From assembly GCA_020634235.1 (NCBI GenBank), contig JACKCB010000002.1:1364001-1428000 (forward strand): 64,000 nt of DNA, written 5' to 3'. The notes below the pieces were generated by a model, which was not told the DNA's origin, made no database searches, and was given only the letters and a program-made list of their open reading frames with translations. Position 1 is the first letter of the stretch. Each line of letters starts with the position of its first letter. Of the stretch, positions 57,402 to 64,000 are shown piece by piece. Origin of the DNA: Ardenticatenaceae bacterium. Its GTDB lineage: Bacteria > Chloroflexota > Anaerolineae > Promineifilales > Promineifilaceae. Both the position numbers and the translations under genes were made by a program.

Positions 57402-58538
57402 ATGAGCAACGCCATGCTATACGTCGACGTTTCGGCCGCGGTTCACAGCCGGGCCGGCCTGGGCCGCTACAGCGAGAAGCTGGCCCGCGCCGTGGCCGAT
57501 GCCCGCCCCGGCCGGGTAACCCTCTTCCACAACCAGGGCCACGAGGGGCAGGTACCGGCCAGCCTGCAAACCCTGCCGCGCCGCAGCGTGCGCCTGGGCT
57601 ACAAACCGTGGCGCATGGCCGTCCTGCTGGGCCAGCTTGGCCGGCTGCCCTTCAACCGCCTGGTGCCCAACGCCCAACTCTTTCACAGCACCGAACATCT
57701 GCTGCTGCCCCTGCGCGGCATTCCCACCGTACTCACCGTTCACGACCTCATCTTTCAGCGCTTCCCCGCCTACCACAAGAAGCTAAACTACTGGTATCTA
57801 AACCTGGCCATGCCCCTCTTTTGCCGCCGGGCCACGGCCATCATCGCCGTTTCGCAGGCCACGCGGCAGGACATCGTCGAGGCATACCAGATTGACCCGG
57901 CTAAAATCCACGTCGTGTATGAAGCCGCCGCCAGCCACTTTCAGCCGCCGGACCCGGCCGGGATTGCCCAGGCCCGCCAAAAATACGCCCTGCCGGCCCA
58001 GTTCCTGCTCCATCTCAGCACCATCGAACCGCGCAAGAACCTCAGCCGCCTGCTCGATGCCCTGCAAATCCTGCGCCACGACTTCCCGGCGCTGCAACTG
58101 CGGCTGGTAGGCAGCAAAGGCTGGCTGTACGATGACTTCTTCGCCAAAATCGAAGCCGACGGCCTGGGCGACGTCGTCCAGCCCCTGGGCTGGGTGCCCG
58201 ATGAGGATTTGCCGGCCGTCATTGCCGCCGCCGCCCTGGCCGTGCAGCCCAGCCTGTACGAAGGCTTTGGCCTGCCCATCCTGGAGCACATGGCTTGCGG
58301 CCAGGTCGTGGCCGCCAGCCACAGCAGCAGCCACCCGGAAATCGGCGGCGATGCGGCCGCCTACTTCGACCCCAACGACGCGGCCGAGATGGCCGCCGTC
58401 ATTGGCCGCCTGCTGGCCAACCCGGACGAATACGCCCGGCGCCGCGCCCTGGGGCTGGCCCAGGCCGGCCAATTTAGTTGGCAGCGCGCCGCCCAGGAGA
58501 CCCTGGCCGTCTATGATCGCGTCCTTGGTGTCGCGTGA
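57402..58538 (+). CDS. Glycosyltransferase family 4 protein
   Basis: This 378-residue GT-B enzyme resembles the GT4 at 55435: YVDVSAAVHSRAGLGRYSEKLARA near 8, TVLTVHDLIFQRFPAYHKK near 110, LLHLSTIEPRKNLSRLLDAL near 202 and VQPSLYEGFGLPILEHMACGQVVAAS near 283 with the E-x7-E motif. The two GT4 genes flank the WecG/TagA gene and probably act sequentially on one oligosaccharide. The start is ATG at 57402, with a second ATG at 57414; no ribosome site distinguishes them. Confidence 0.92.
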   Translation: MSNAMLYVDVSAAVHSRAGLGRYSEKLARAVADARPGRVTLFHNQGHEGQVPASLQTLPRRSVRLGYKPWRMAVLLGQLGRLPFNRLVPNAQLFHSTEHLLLPLRGIPTVLTVHDLIFQRFPAYHKKLNYWYLNLAMPLFCRRATAIIAVSQATRQDIVEAYQIDPAKIHVVYEAAASHFQPPDPAGIAQARQKYALPAQFLLHLSTIEPRKNLSRLLDALQILRHDFPALQLRLVGSKGWLYDDFFAKIEADGLGDVVQPLGWVPDEDLPAVIAAAALAVQPSLYEGFGLPILEHMACGQVVAASHSSSHPEIGGDAAAYFDPNDAAEMAAVIGRLLANPDEYARRRALGLAQAGQFSWQRAAQETLAVYDRVLGVA

Positions 58539-58592
58539 GTCATGTTCCATCTCATGCGCTGGCTGCTGATTGCTAACTGATATCTTCCGCCT

Positions 58593-60953
58593 ATGTCTCG
58601 TCGCCTGCCGCTTCTACTCCTCATCATACCGCTGCTCTACCTGGCCACGCTGGCCCAATCACTGGTGCTGGGCGACCCCACCGAGTACACGCTGGTGGCC
58701 AACGTGCTGGGCATCGCCCACCCGCCCGGCTACGCCTTCATCACCCTGCTGGGCAAGCTGTTCCAGACCCTGGTACCCATTGGCGACATTCCCTGGCGGA
58801 TGCACCTGCTGGCGGCAACCAGTGCCACCGCTGCCGCCCTGGCGGTGTACGATGTGGTGCGGCAGGTGGCCCGGCGTATGCCGCTGCCGGGCGACGCGCG
58901 CGGGCTGTGGGCGCAGGTGGTGCCGCTCTTCGCCGCCTTCACCGTGGCCACAGCCACCAATTTCTGGCAACATGCCATCCACGCCAATCCGCACATTATC
59001 ACCGCCACCTTCCTGGCGGTGAACCTGCTTTTGTTGGTGCGCTGGTGGGCCAGCAGCAACGACCGCTGGCTGTATGCTTTTGCCTTTTCCGCCGGCCTGG
59101 GTCTCACCCATCACCCGTTGACGGTGTTTAGCTGGCCGGCCTATGGGCTGTTTGTGCTGTTGACCCGGCCGGGTATCCTCCGCAATTGGCGCACCCTACT
59201 CAAACTGGGTGGGCTGGCCCTGCTGGGGTTGAGCGTCTGGCTCTACTTCCCCATCCGCAGCGCCATGCAGCCCCCCTTTGGCCCGGCCACGCTAAACACG
59301 CTGGACGGCTTCCTGGCCCACGTACTGGCCCGCGGCCTCAGCGAGAGCCTGCCCTACTTCAGCCTGGCCGAGCAGCCCGGCCGGGCGCTCGTCTTCTGGA
59401 CCTTACTGCGGCTGCAATACGCCCTGCCCACCATCGCCCTGGCCGCCATTGGCCTGGCCTGGCTGGCCACCACCCGGCCGGTGCGCCCCCTCTTCTGGCT
59501 GCTGGCCGCCGCCTTCCTGGGCAACTACGCCTTCGTCATCAGCCTGCGCGCCCAAGATATCATGGCCTACTTGCTAGGCCCATTTCTGCTGCTGGGGCTG
59601 CTGGCCGGCATCGGGCTGTGGGGGCTGCTCTATCTGCTGCAAAAGCGCCGCCGGCTGGAAACACGGCTGCTGGCCCTGCTGGTCGCCGCCCTGCTGCTGT
59701 TGGGGCCGGTGCTGCAAATGGCCCGCAACCTGCCGCGCGTCTCCTTGCGAAACTACAGCGAAGGGCAGGCCTACGTCGATGCCGTGTTTGATTTCTTCCG
59801 CGGGCAGGGGGAGGGCGCGGTACTGCTCAACGACTGGGAGCGCATGACACCGCTGTGGTACACGCAGTTGGTGCGCCAGGAATGGCCCGACCCGGCCGAC
59901 GTGCGCCCCGAATTCGTCTCCACCGACCGCCCCTGGCTGGAAAGCGTGTTTGCCTTCTTGCCCGGCGGACCGGTCTACCTCAACGGCTACCGGCCGGAGA
60001 TTGTGGCCGCCGGCTTCCGGCTGCGGCCGCGCGGCCCATTTTACCAGGTGGTGGAGCCGGGCGATAGCAGTATCCCGCCCGAACTGACTCGCCTGGCCCC
60101 GGCCGGGGACCAACCCCTCCAGCTTGTGGCTTACCAACTGCCCGGCGTGCCGGTAACTGCCGGCGATTACGTCCCGCTCACCCTGGCCATGAGCGCGCCC
60201 ATCACCCTCACCGACTACTTCGTGCCGGTGCTGACGGTGGGCGACCCGGCCGGGGGCGGGCTAACCTACGCCTTCACCACCGACAGCCATCTGATAACGC
60301 CATTATGGCAGCCGGGCGAAGTGATTGTGGAACGCTTTGACCTGGCTCTGCCCCACGACCTGCCCGGCGGCGATTACCCGGTAGCAGTGCAGCTAAAGAA
60401 TCTGAACAGCGATACCTTTAGCGGGCCACCCATCCCCTTGGGCACCCTCACAGTGACCGCGCAGGCCTATCCCATCGCCACCGGCCGGCTGCTGGCCAAT
60501 TTCCGCCAGCGTGTGGGGTTGGTGTCGGCCACAGCCCGCAACGGCCTGGCCTTCCGCCGCGCCCCCTGGACAGCCGAGGATCCGCTGCCCGCCCGGCCGG
60601 GGGATGTTATCCATCTCACCCTGCAATGGGAAGCGCTGGCCCGCGCCGAAGAGAGCTACACCGTCTTCGTGCATCTCATCGACCCGGCCAATGTGCCCTA
60701 CGTTACCCTGGACTATACCCCGTTGGGCGGCTCAGCCCCCACCCATCTCTGGTTCCCCAAATGGCTGCCCAGCCAGATTATGCTGGACCCCTACCGGCTG
60801 CCCATAGACCCAGCCCTGCCACCAGGTCTGTACTACATTGAAGTGGGGTTGTATGAGATGACCGGCCGGCGACGGTTGCACATCAGCGACCCGGCCGGGA
60901 ACGTCAGCACCGACCGCTACATCCTCGGCCCCGTCCTCGTACAAGAGCGGTAA
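58593..60953 (+). CDS. DUF2723 family polytopic membrane protein (glycosyltransferase-C-like)
   Basis: This is a 786-residue protein. The first 400 residues have about ten membrane helices and the DUF2723 signature SLVLGDPTEYTLVANVLGIAHPPGYAFITLLGKLFQ near 22-60, with the conserved acidic residue in the first outer loop. The family is related to the GT-C O-mannosyltransferases and to eukaryotic TMEM260. The C-terminal 380 residues are soluble and mostly beta-sheet, presumably outside. It ends the operon that starts at prmC and probably transfers a sugar from a lipid carrier. The ATG follows the previous stop by 54 bp. Confidence 0.87.
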   Translation: MSRRLPLLLLIIPLLYLATLAQSLVLGDPTEYTLVANVLGIAHPPGYAFITLLGKLFQTLVPIGDIPWRMHLLAATSATAAALAVYDVVRQVARRMPLPGDARGLWAQVVPLFAAFTVATATNFWQHAIHANPHIITATFLAVNLLLLVRWWASSNDRWLYAFAFSAGLGLTHHPLTVFSWPAYGLFVLLTRPGILRNWRTLLKLGGLALLGLSVWLYFPIRSAMQPPFGPATLNTLDGFLAHVLARGLSESLPYFSLAEQPGRALVFWTLLRLQYALPTIALAAIGLAWLATTRPVRPLFWLLAAAFLGNYAFVISLRAQDIMAYLLGPFLLLGLLAGIGLWGLLYLLQKRRRLETRLLALLVAALLLLGPVLQMARNLPRVSLRNYSEGQAYVDAVFDFFRGQGEGAVLLNDWERMTPLWYTQLVRQEWPDPADVRPEFVSTDRPWLESVFAFLPGGPVYLNGYRPEIVAAGFRLRPRGPFYQVVEPGDSSIPPELTRLAPAGDQPLQLVAYQLPGVPVTAGDYVPLTLAMSAPITLTDYFVPVLTVGDPAGGGLTYAFTTDSHLITPLWQPGEVIVERFDLALPHDLPGGDYPVAVQLKNLNSDTFSGPPIPLGTLTVTAQAYPIATGRLLANFRQRVGLVSATARNGLAFRRAPWTAEDPLPARPGDVIHLTLQWEALARAEESYTVFVHLIDPANVPYVTLDYTPLGGSAPTHLWFPKWLPSQIMLDPYRLPIDPALPPGLYYIEVGLYEMTGRRRLHISDPAGNVSTDRYILGPVLVQER

Positions 60954-60957
60954 CAAC

Positions 60958-62751
60958 CTACCCGTCCTTCAGCCCAACCAACGCATACAACTGGTCAACC
61001 GCCTGCCGCCCCTTTAACTGCACCGGCCCCCACGGCTCCGCCTCCACCCAACTGCGCACCGCATCATACACCGCATGGCTGATGATAATCTGGTCCGGCC
61101 CGGCAACCTCTTGCAGCCGCTTGGCCATGTTCACCGCATCCCCCAGCACCGTGTAATCCTTGCGGAAATGAGTACCCACATTGCCCACAACCGCCTCGCC
61201 CACGTGAATGCCAATGCCAAAATGCAGCCGCCGGTCTTCGGGCAGCACCTTGTGGTAAGAGGCCAGCTCCTCGCGCATCATCAGCGCCGTACGCACGGCC
61301 CGCTCCACATGGTTCACCTGCGGGTTCAGCGTCGTGTTAAACTCGGCCATAATCGCATCCCCCATGTACTTGTCAATCACCCCTTCAAAGCGGTTGATGG
61401 CCGCCGCGGCCACGGCAAAATAGCCGTTGATGATCTGGATCAGCTTCTCCGGCTCCAACCGCTCACTCAACGTGGTAAAACCGCGCACATCGGCAAACAT
61501 CACGCTCATACGGCGGCGCTGCGGCCGCTGGGCCACATCCAGCCCGCGAACCTGGTCCACCAGGGCCGGCGGCAAATAGCGGCGCAGGCTCTCCACCCGC
61601 TTCTTCTCCGACACGTCATCCAGCACCACAGCCACGCCAAAGGTCTCCTGCTGCACGTCGCGCAGCGGCGAGAGCGTCATGTTCAACGTGGTGACGCCAG
61701 AGCGTTTGGCCACCACCGTATCCACTTCCATGTTGTGCTGGCCGCCGTAGCTCTTAACCTGCTCCACAATGCTCTCCAGCCCGGCCATGGTAGTTAAAAT
61801 CTGCCGGTAGGGTTGGTTTAGCACCTGTTTGGCCACCAATCCCAAAATCTGCTCGGCCGCCCGGTTAAACAGGGCAATGCGGTCGGTGGTGTCGATGGTA
61901 ATAACGCCGCTGGCGATGGAGGCAAACACGTCGTCCATCAGGTTCTTCATTTCGGTGATGTCGGCCAATTGGTCCCGGATTTGCTTGAACAGGCGCGCAT
62001 TTTCAATGGCCACGGCGGCCTGGTTGGCAAAGTTGGAGAGCAGATCGCGGTCGTCGTCGTTAAAGATACCGGCGGCGATGCGGTTGTCGGCGTAAATGAC
62101 GCCGGTGATGGTGCCGCGCACCTTCAGCGGCACACACAGGATGGCCCGCAAGTTGTAGCTGATAACGCTGTCGGAACCGGAGAAGCGGGGGTCGGACTGG
62201 GCGTTGATCGTCACAATCGGCTCGCCGGAGTGGGCCACGCTCTGCATGATGCTGCGGCTCACATCAAAGGACGATTGTTCGATGGTCTCGCGATCCATGT
62301 TGCGGGCAATCTGCACCGTGAGTTCACCGGTGTAGTCATCGATGAGCATCAGGAAGCCGCGTTCAGCGCCGGTCAGGCTGATGATGGCATCCATCACTTC
62401 GCGCAAGACCTCATCCAGCTCCAACGAGGAGTTAATCACAGCGCCCACGCTTTGCAGTGCGCGCAGGTGGTCGCGCTCTTTTTCGTGGGCTTTCACCCGG
62501 GTTTCCAGCTCTTCCAGGCTGGCTTTAATGGGTTGGAGCAAGCGCTGTAATTCACCCTGAAGTTGATTGGGGGTGTTTAGACGGGCACGGGCCATGATCT
62601 GGCTGATCTGGGCCAGCCGGGAATCCATTTCCTGGATGAGGACACGCAGTCTGGTGAGTTCTGCCTGAGTTGTGGCCGGATCACTCAATGTTGCTTCCTT
62701 TGTCGCTGCTTGGTTGGCCGGGCTGTGGCGCAGCTTGCGCCCAACTGACAT
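60958..62751 (-). CDS. Class III adenylate cyclase with coiled coil, GAF and PAS domains
   Basis: This 597-residue cytoplasmic signalling protein has an N-terminal coiled coil (about 30-100), a GAF domain (about 105-260), a PAS domain (about 275-390) and a class III cyclase domain (about 405-595). FADVRGFTTLSE near 420 gives the first metal Asp and DKYMGDAIMAEFN near 463 the second, with the lysine that selects adenine. VLGDAVNMAKRLQ near 535 supplies the substrate Asp and the transition-state Asn/Arg. All catalytic residues are intact, so it should make cAMP. The start is the ATG at 62751 or an adjacent GTG at 62754. The gene contains no obvious CCGGCCGG copy. Confidence 0.94.
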   Translation of the reverse strand: MSVGRKLRHSPANQAATKEATLSDPATTQAELTRLRVLIQEMDSRLAQISQIMARARLNTPNQLQGELQRLLQPIKASLEELETRVKAHEKERDHLRALQSVGAVINSSLELDEVLREVMDAIISLTGAERGFLMLIDDYTGELTVQIARNMDRETIEQSSFDVSRSIMQSVAHSGEPIVTINAQSDPRFSGSDSVISYNLRAILCVPLKVRGTITGVIYADNRIAAGIFNDDDRDLLSNFANQAAVAIENARLFKQIRDQLADITEMKNLMDDVFASIASGVITIDTTDRIALFNRAAEQILGLVAKQVLNQPYRQILTTMAGLESIVEQVKSYGGQHNMEVDTVVAKRSGVTTLNMTLSPLRDVQQETFGVAVVLDDVSEKKRVESLRRYLPPALVDQVRGLDVAQRPQRRRMSVMFADVRGFTTLSERLEPEKLIQIINGYFAVAAAAINRFEGVIDKYMGDAIMAEFNTTLNPQVNHVERAVRTALMMREELASYHKVLPEDRRLHFGIGIHVGEAVVGNVGTHFRKDYTVLGDAVNMAKRLQEVAGPDQIIISHAVYDAVRSWVEAEPWGPVQLKGRQAVDQLYALVGLKDG

Positions 62752-62811
62752 CACCCTGGCCGCCGGCCGTTAAGGCCAACACTAGTGAAGCGGTACCCTT
62801 GCGGGTACGCT

Positions 62812-62826
62812 CTATTGTTACAATAG
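62812..62826. promoter_or_regulatory. Perfect 15-bp inverted repeat upstream of the cyclase
   Basis: CTATTGT-T-ACAATAG lies about 60 bp before the cyclase start and about 32 bp after its candidate -10 box. It looks like an operator. Between it and the gene is another hairpin (AGCG GTACCC, loop TTGC, GGGTAC GCT) at 62789-62811. Confidence 0.55.
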
Positions 62827-62857
62827 TTCACGCTGGAAATTGTGGATGCCGGTTTGT

Positions 62858-62885
62858 ATTATAGCCGGGAAAAAAGCGAAACAAA
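62858..62885 (-). promoter_or_regulatory. Promoter of the adenylate cyclase gene
   Basis: Read on the minus strand, TTTGTT (62885-62880) and a perfect TATAAT (62863-62858) are 16 bp apart. The predicted start near 62850 gives a leader of about 100 nt that contains both the inverted repeat and the hairpin. Confidence 0.6.
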
Positions 62886-62971
62886 GCAAAAGAGACGGGT
62901 GTGAGCTATTCTCACGCCCGCCTCAGGCCTGTTGGCTAGAAAGCAGCGGTCGTCCCCCGGCCGGGGACGGC

Positions 62972-64000
62972 CTACTTGCGGGTAGAACTGCGGCTGAAAC
63001 GCTGCAGGCGGCGGCGAATACTTTCGCGCAAGAAAACCGGACGCAGGGCGCGCCACTCAGCCGCCGGGTCAATTTGCTGGTCAGCCCCCCGGCCGGGGCT
63101 AAAGCGGCTGAGCACATAATACTGGGTCAGGTTACGGATAGGCGTCTTCCCGGCCGGGACCGCCACTGCCAGCCTGTCCGCCCGTTCATAAGGCGTCTCC
63201 ACCGGCCGCAGCGTAACCCCCAACCAGTTCGACCAACTCTCCAGCCGGCTGTAGCTGCCTTCCACACTCGCTTCAACCCGGCGATTGTACCGGCCGGCAA
63301 GCAACAACGCTGCGCCGGCCAGCGCCAGCACCAGCAGCCCCACACCCCCCCGCACAAGCCACAGCAAGCGCGCCTGCGCCGACAAAGCCGCCTCATCCGC
63401 CCCCTCGTTGCGCGGCAAATCCTGCAGCAGGTCCGTCGGGTCCTCCGCCGGATTCAGCTCCTCTTCGCCCAGCAGCGCCTCACGATCCAGGTCTGAGACG
63501 GCAGATACCGTGTTGGGATCAGAACCATCTCCAGCGTCAGCCGACTCCGGCCGGGCCACCACCGGAATCGAAGCCGTTGGCTCAAACTGAATCCAGCCAT
63601 ACTGCGGGAAATACACCTCAACCCAGGTGTGGGCATTATTCGCCCGCACCCGGTACACATTGGCATCCTCCACAAACTCGCCCTGAGCATACCCGTTCAC
63701 AATCCGCGCCGGAATCCCCTGCGAGCGCAGCATCATCGTCATCGCCGAAGCATAATACGTGCAGTACGCCCGCTTGCTAACGAAGAGCGTATAATGCACC
63801 GGCTCCACCCCCTCCGGCGGCGCATCAATCTGGTCATCATAACTGATGTTCTCCCGCAAATAACGCTGCACCGCCGAAGCCTTATCATACGCATTGTCAT
63901 AAGGCGCGGTAATCTCCGCCGCCAGATCCACCGTTTCCGGCGTAATCGTCTCCGGCATCTGTAGATAAATCTCCTCAATCCACGCCGGATAATCGCTGGA
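62972..64000 (-). CDS. Transglutaminase-like (TgpA-type) membrane protein, C-terminal part, cut by window edge
   Basis: The gene enters from the right edge; the last 342 residues are visible. The transglutaminase-like core has KRAYCTYYASAMTMMLRSQGIPAR, where Cys is the nucleophile, then NNAHTWVEVYFPQYGWIQFEPT, where His is the second residue; the third position reads Glu rather than the common Asp. A linker, one membrane helix (about 218-240 of the visible part) and a C-terminal cytoplasmic domain of about 95 residues (YNRRVEASVEGSYSRLESW...) follow, the layout of DUF3488/DUF4129-type proteins. No start is visible. Confidence 0.88.
   Translation of the reverse strand, partial: SSDYPAWIEEIYLQMPETITPETVDLAAEITAPYDNAYDKASAVQRYLRENISYDDQIDAPPEGVEPVHYTLFVSKRAYCTYYASAMTMMLRSQGIPARIVNGYAQGEFVEDANVYRVRANNAHTWVEVYFPQYGWIQFEPTASIPVVARPESADAGDGSDPNTVSAVSDLDREALLGEEELNPAEDPTDLLQDLPRNEGADEAALSAQARLLWLVRGGVGLLVLALAGAALLLAGRYNRRVEASVEGSYSRLESWSNWLGVTLRPVETPYERADRLAVAVPAGKTPIRNLTQYYVLSRFSPGRGADQQIDPAAEWRALRPVFLRESIRRRLQRFSRSSTRK

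Larger units (their letters stand above)
114..63554. repeat. Highly iterated palindrome CCGGCCGG / CCCGGCCGGG
   Basis: The octamer CCGGCCGG, usually within CCCGGCCGGG or CCCCGGCCGGGG, recurs from position 114 to 63554. I counted 35 to 36 copies by eye in the first 11.3 kb (for example 114, about 430, 950, 1306, 2418, 4116, 5551, 6428, 8820, 9222, 10267). It occurs in genes on both strands and between genes, and in all three frames: P-A-G (prmC FPAGH), R-P-G (tsaC SRPGA) and P-G-R (5392 hydrolase DPGRV). It is sparse in the KimA-like gene (27664-29691) and I saw none in the cyclase gene (60958-62751). Function unknown; it resembles HIP1 of cyanobacteria in style. Confidence 0.85.

Noticed and set aside
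1..64000. tRNA, rRNA and CRISPR loci
   Set aside because: No T-arm-like GGTTCGAATCC context with a cloverleaf, no rRNA segments and no regularly spaced repeats were seen; the iterated palindrome is too short and irregularly spaced for a CRISPR array.
1..64000. Insertion sequences or other mobile elements
   Set aside because: No transposase, integrase or recombinase reading frame and no flanking terminal inverted repeats were found.

Overview
The window is a GC-rich bacterial chromosome segment with about 50 protein genes on both strands. It contains no rRNA, tRNA, CRISPR array or insertion sequence that I can see. Gene content suggests a filamentous-type Chloroflexota (Anaerolineae or a related class): long runs of envelope glycosyltransferases, a DUF2723 membrane protein, a LecA-like lectin domain, Thr/Pro-rich lipoproteins, a CbiMQO importer and a fumarylacetoacetase beside small housekeeping genes. 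This placement is inference from gene content; no marker RNA is present to confirm it.

Layout. 0-13 kb: end of an amidohydrolase, HIT protein, PEP/pyruvate-binding protein, membrane-anchored sulfite-oxidase-like molybdoenzyme, two alpha/beta hydrolases, a DHH-CBS-CCA-transferase fusion and an S9 peptidase. 13-24.6 kb: a strong promoter with a probable small structured RNA or attenuator, membrane proteins of unknown function (one with RanBP2-type zinc ribbons), fumarylacetoacetase, ATP-grasp enzyme, SMR transporter, heme A synthase, a DUF72 / tetrapyrrole-methylase-like / Nudix operon, AsnRS and an unusual S51-like peptidase fused to a CysRS-type tail. 24.9-27.6 kb: cbiM-cbiQ-cbiO ECF importer. 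27.7-30 kb: KimA-like potassium/amino-acid permease with a structured leader. 30-49 kb: a cell-surface polysaccharide region (RfbD, epimerases, acyltransferase, GT2 and GT4 enzymes, flippase, alkaline-phosphatase-superfamily enzymes, a repeat-containing secreted protein, a TolB-like lipoprotein). 49.3-53.3 kb: PAPS synthesis (Sat-CysC fusion, phosphodiesterase, second CysC). 53.3-61 kb: prmC-tsaC-SH3 protein, then GT4, TagA/WecG-type GT, GT4 and DUF2723. 61-64 kb: a class III adenylate cyclase and the end of a transglutaminase-like protein.

The most striking feature is not a gene. The palindrome CCGGCCGG, usually extended to CCCGGCCGGG or longer, occurs about once every 300 bp in much of the window. 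It lies in genes of every function, in intergenic DNA and in all three reading frames, where it writes P-A-G, R-P-G or P-G-R into unrelated proteins. It behaves like a highly iterated palindrome comparable in style to cyanobacterial HIP1, and implies selection or a mutational process acting on the DNA itself.

The 30-61 kb region reads as one functional neighbourhood: nucleotide-sugar modification, glycosyl transfer, flipping, acylation and a PAPS supply without visible reductive sulfate-assimilation genes. I infer a sulfated or otherwise decorated surface polysaccharide.
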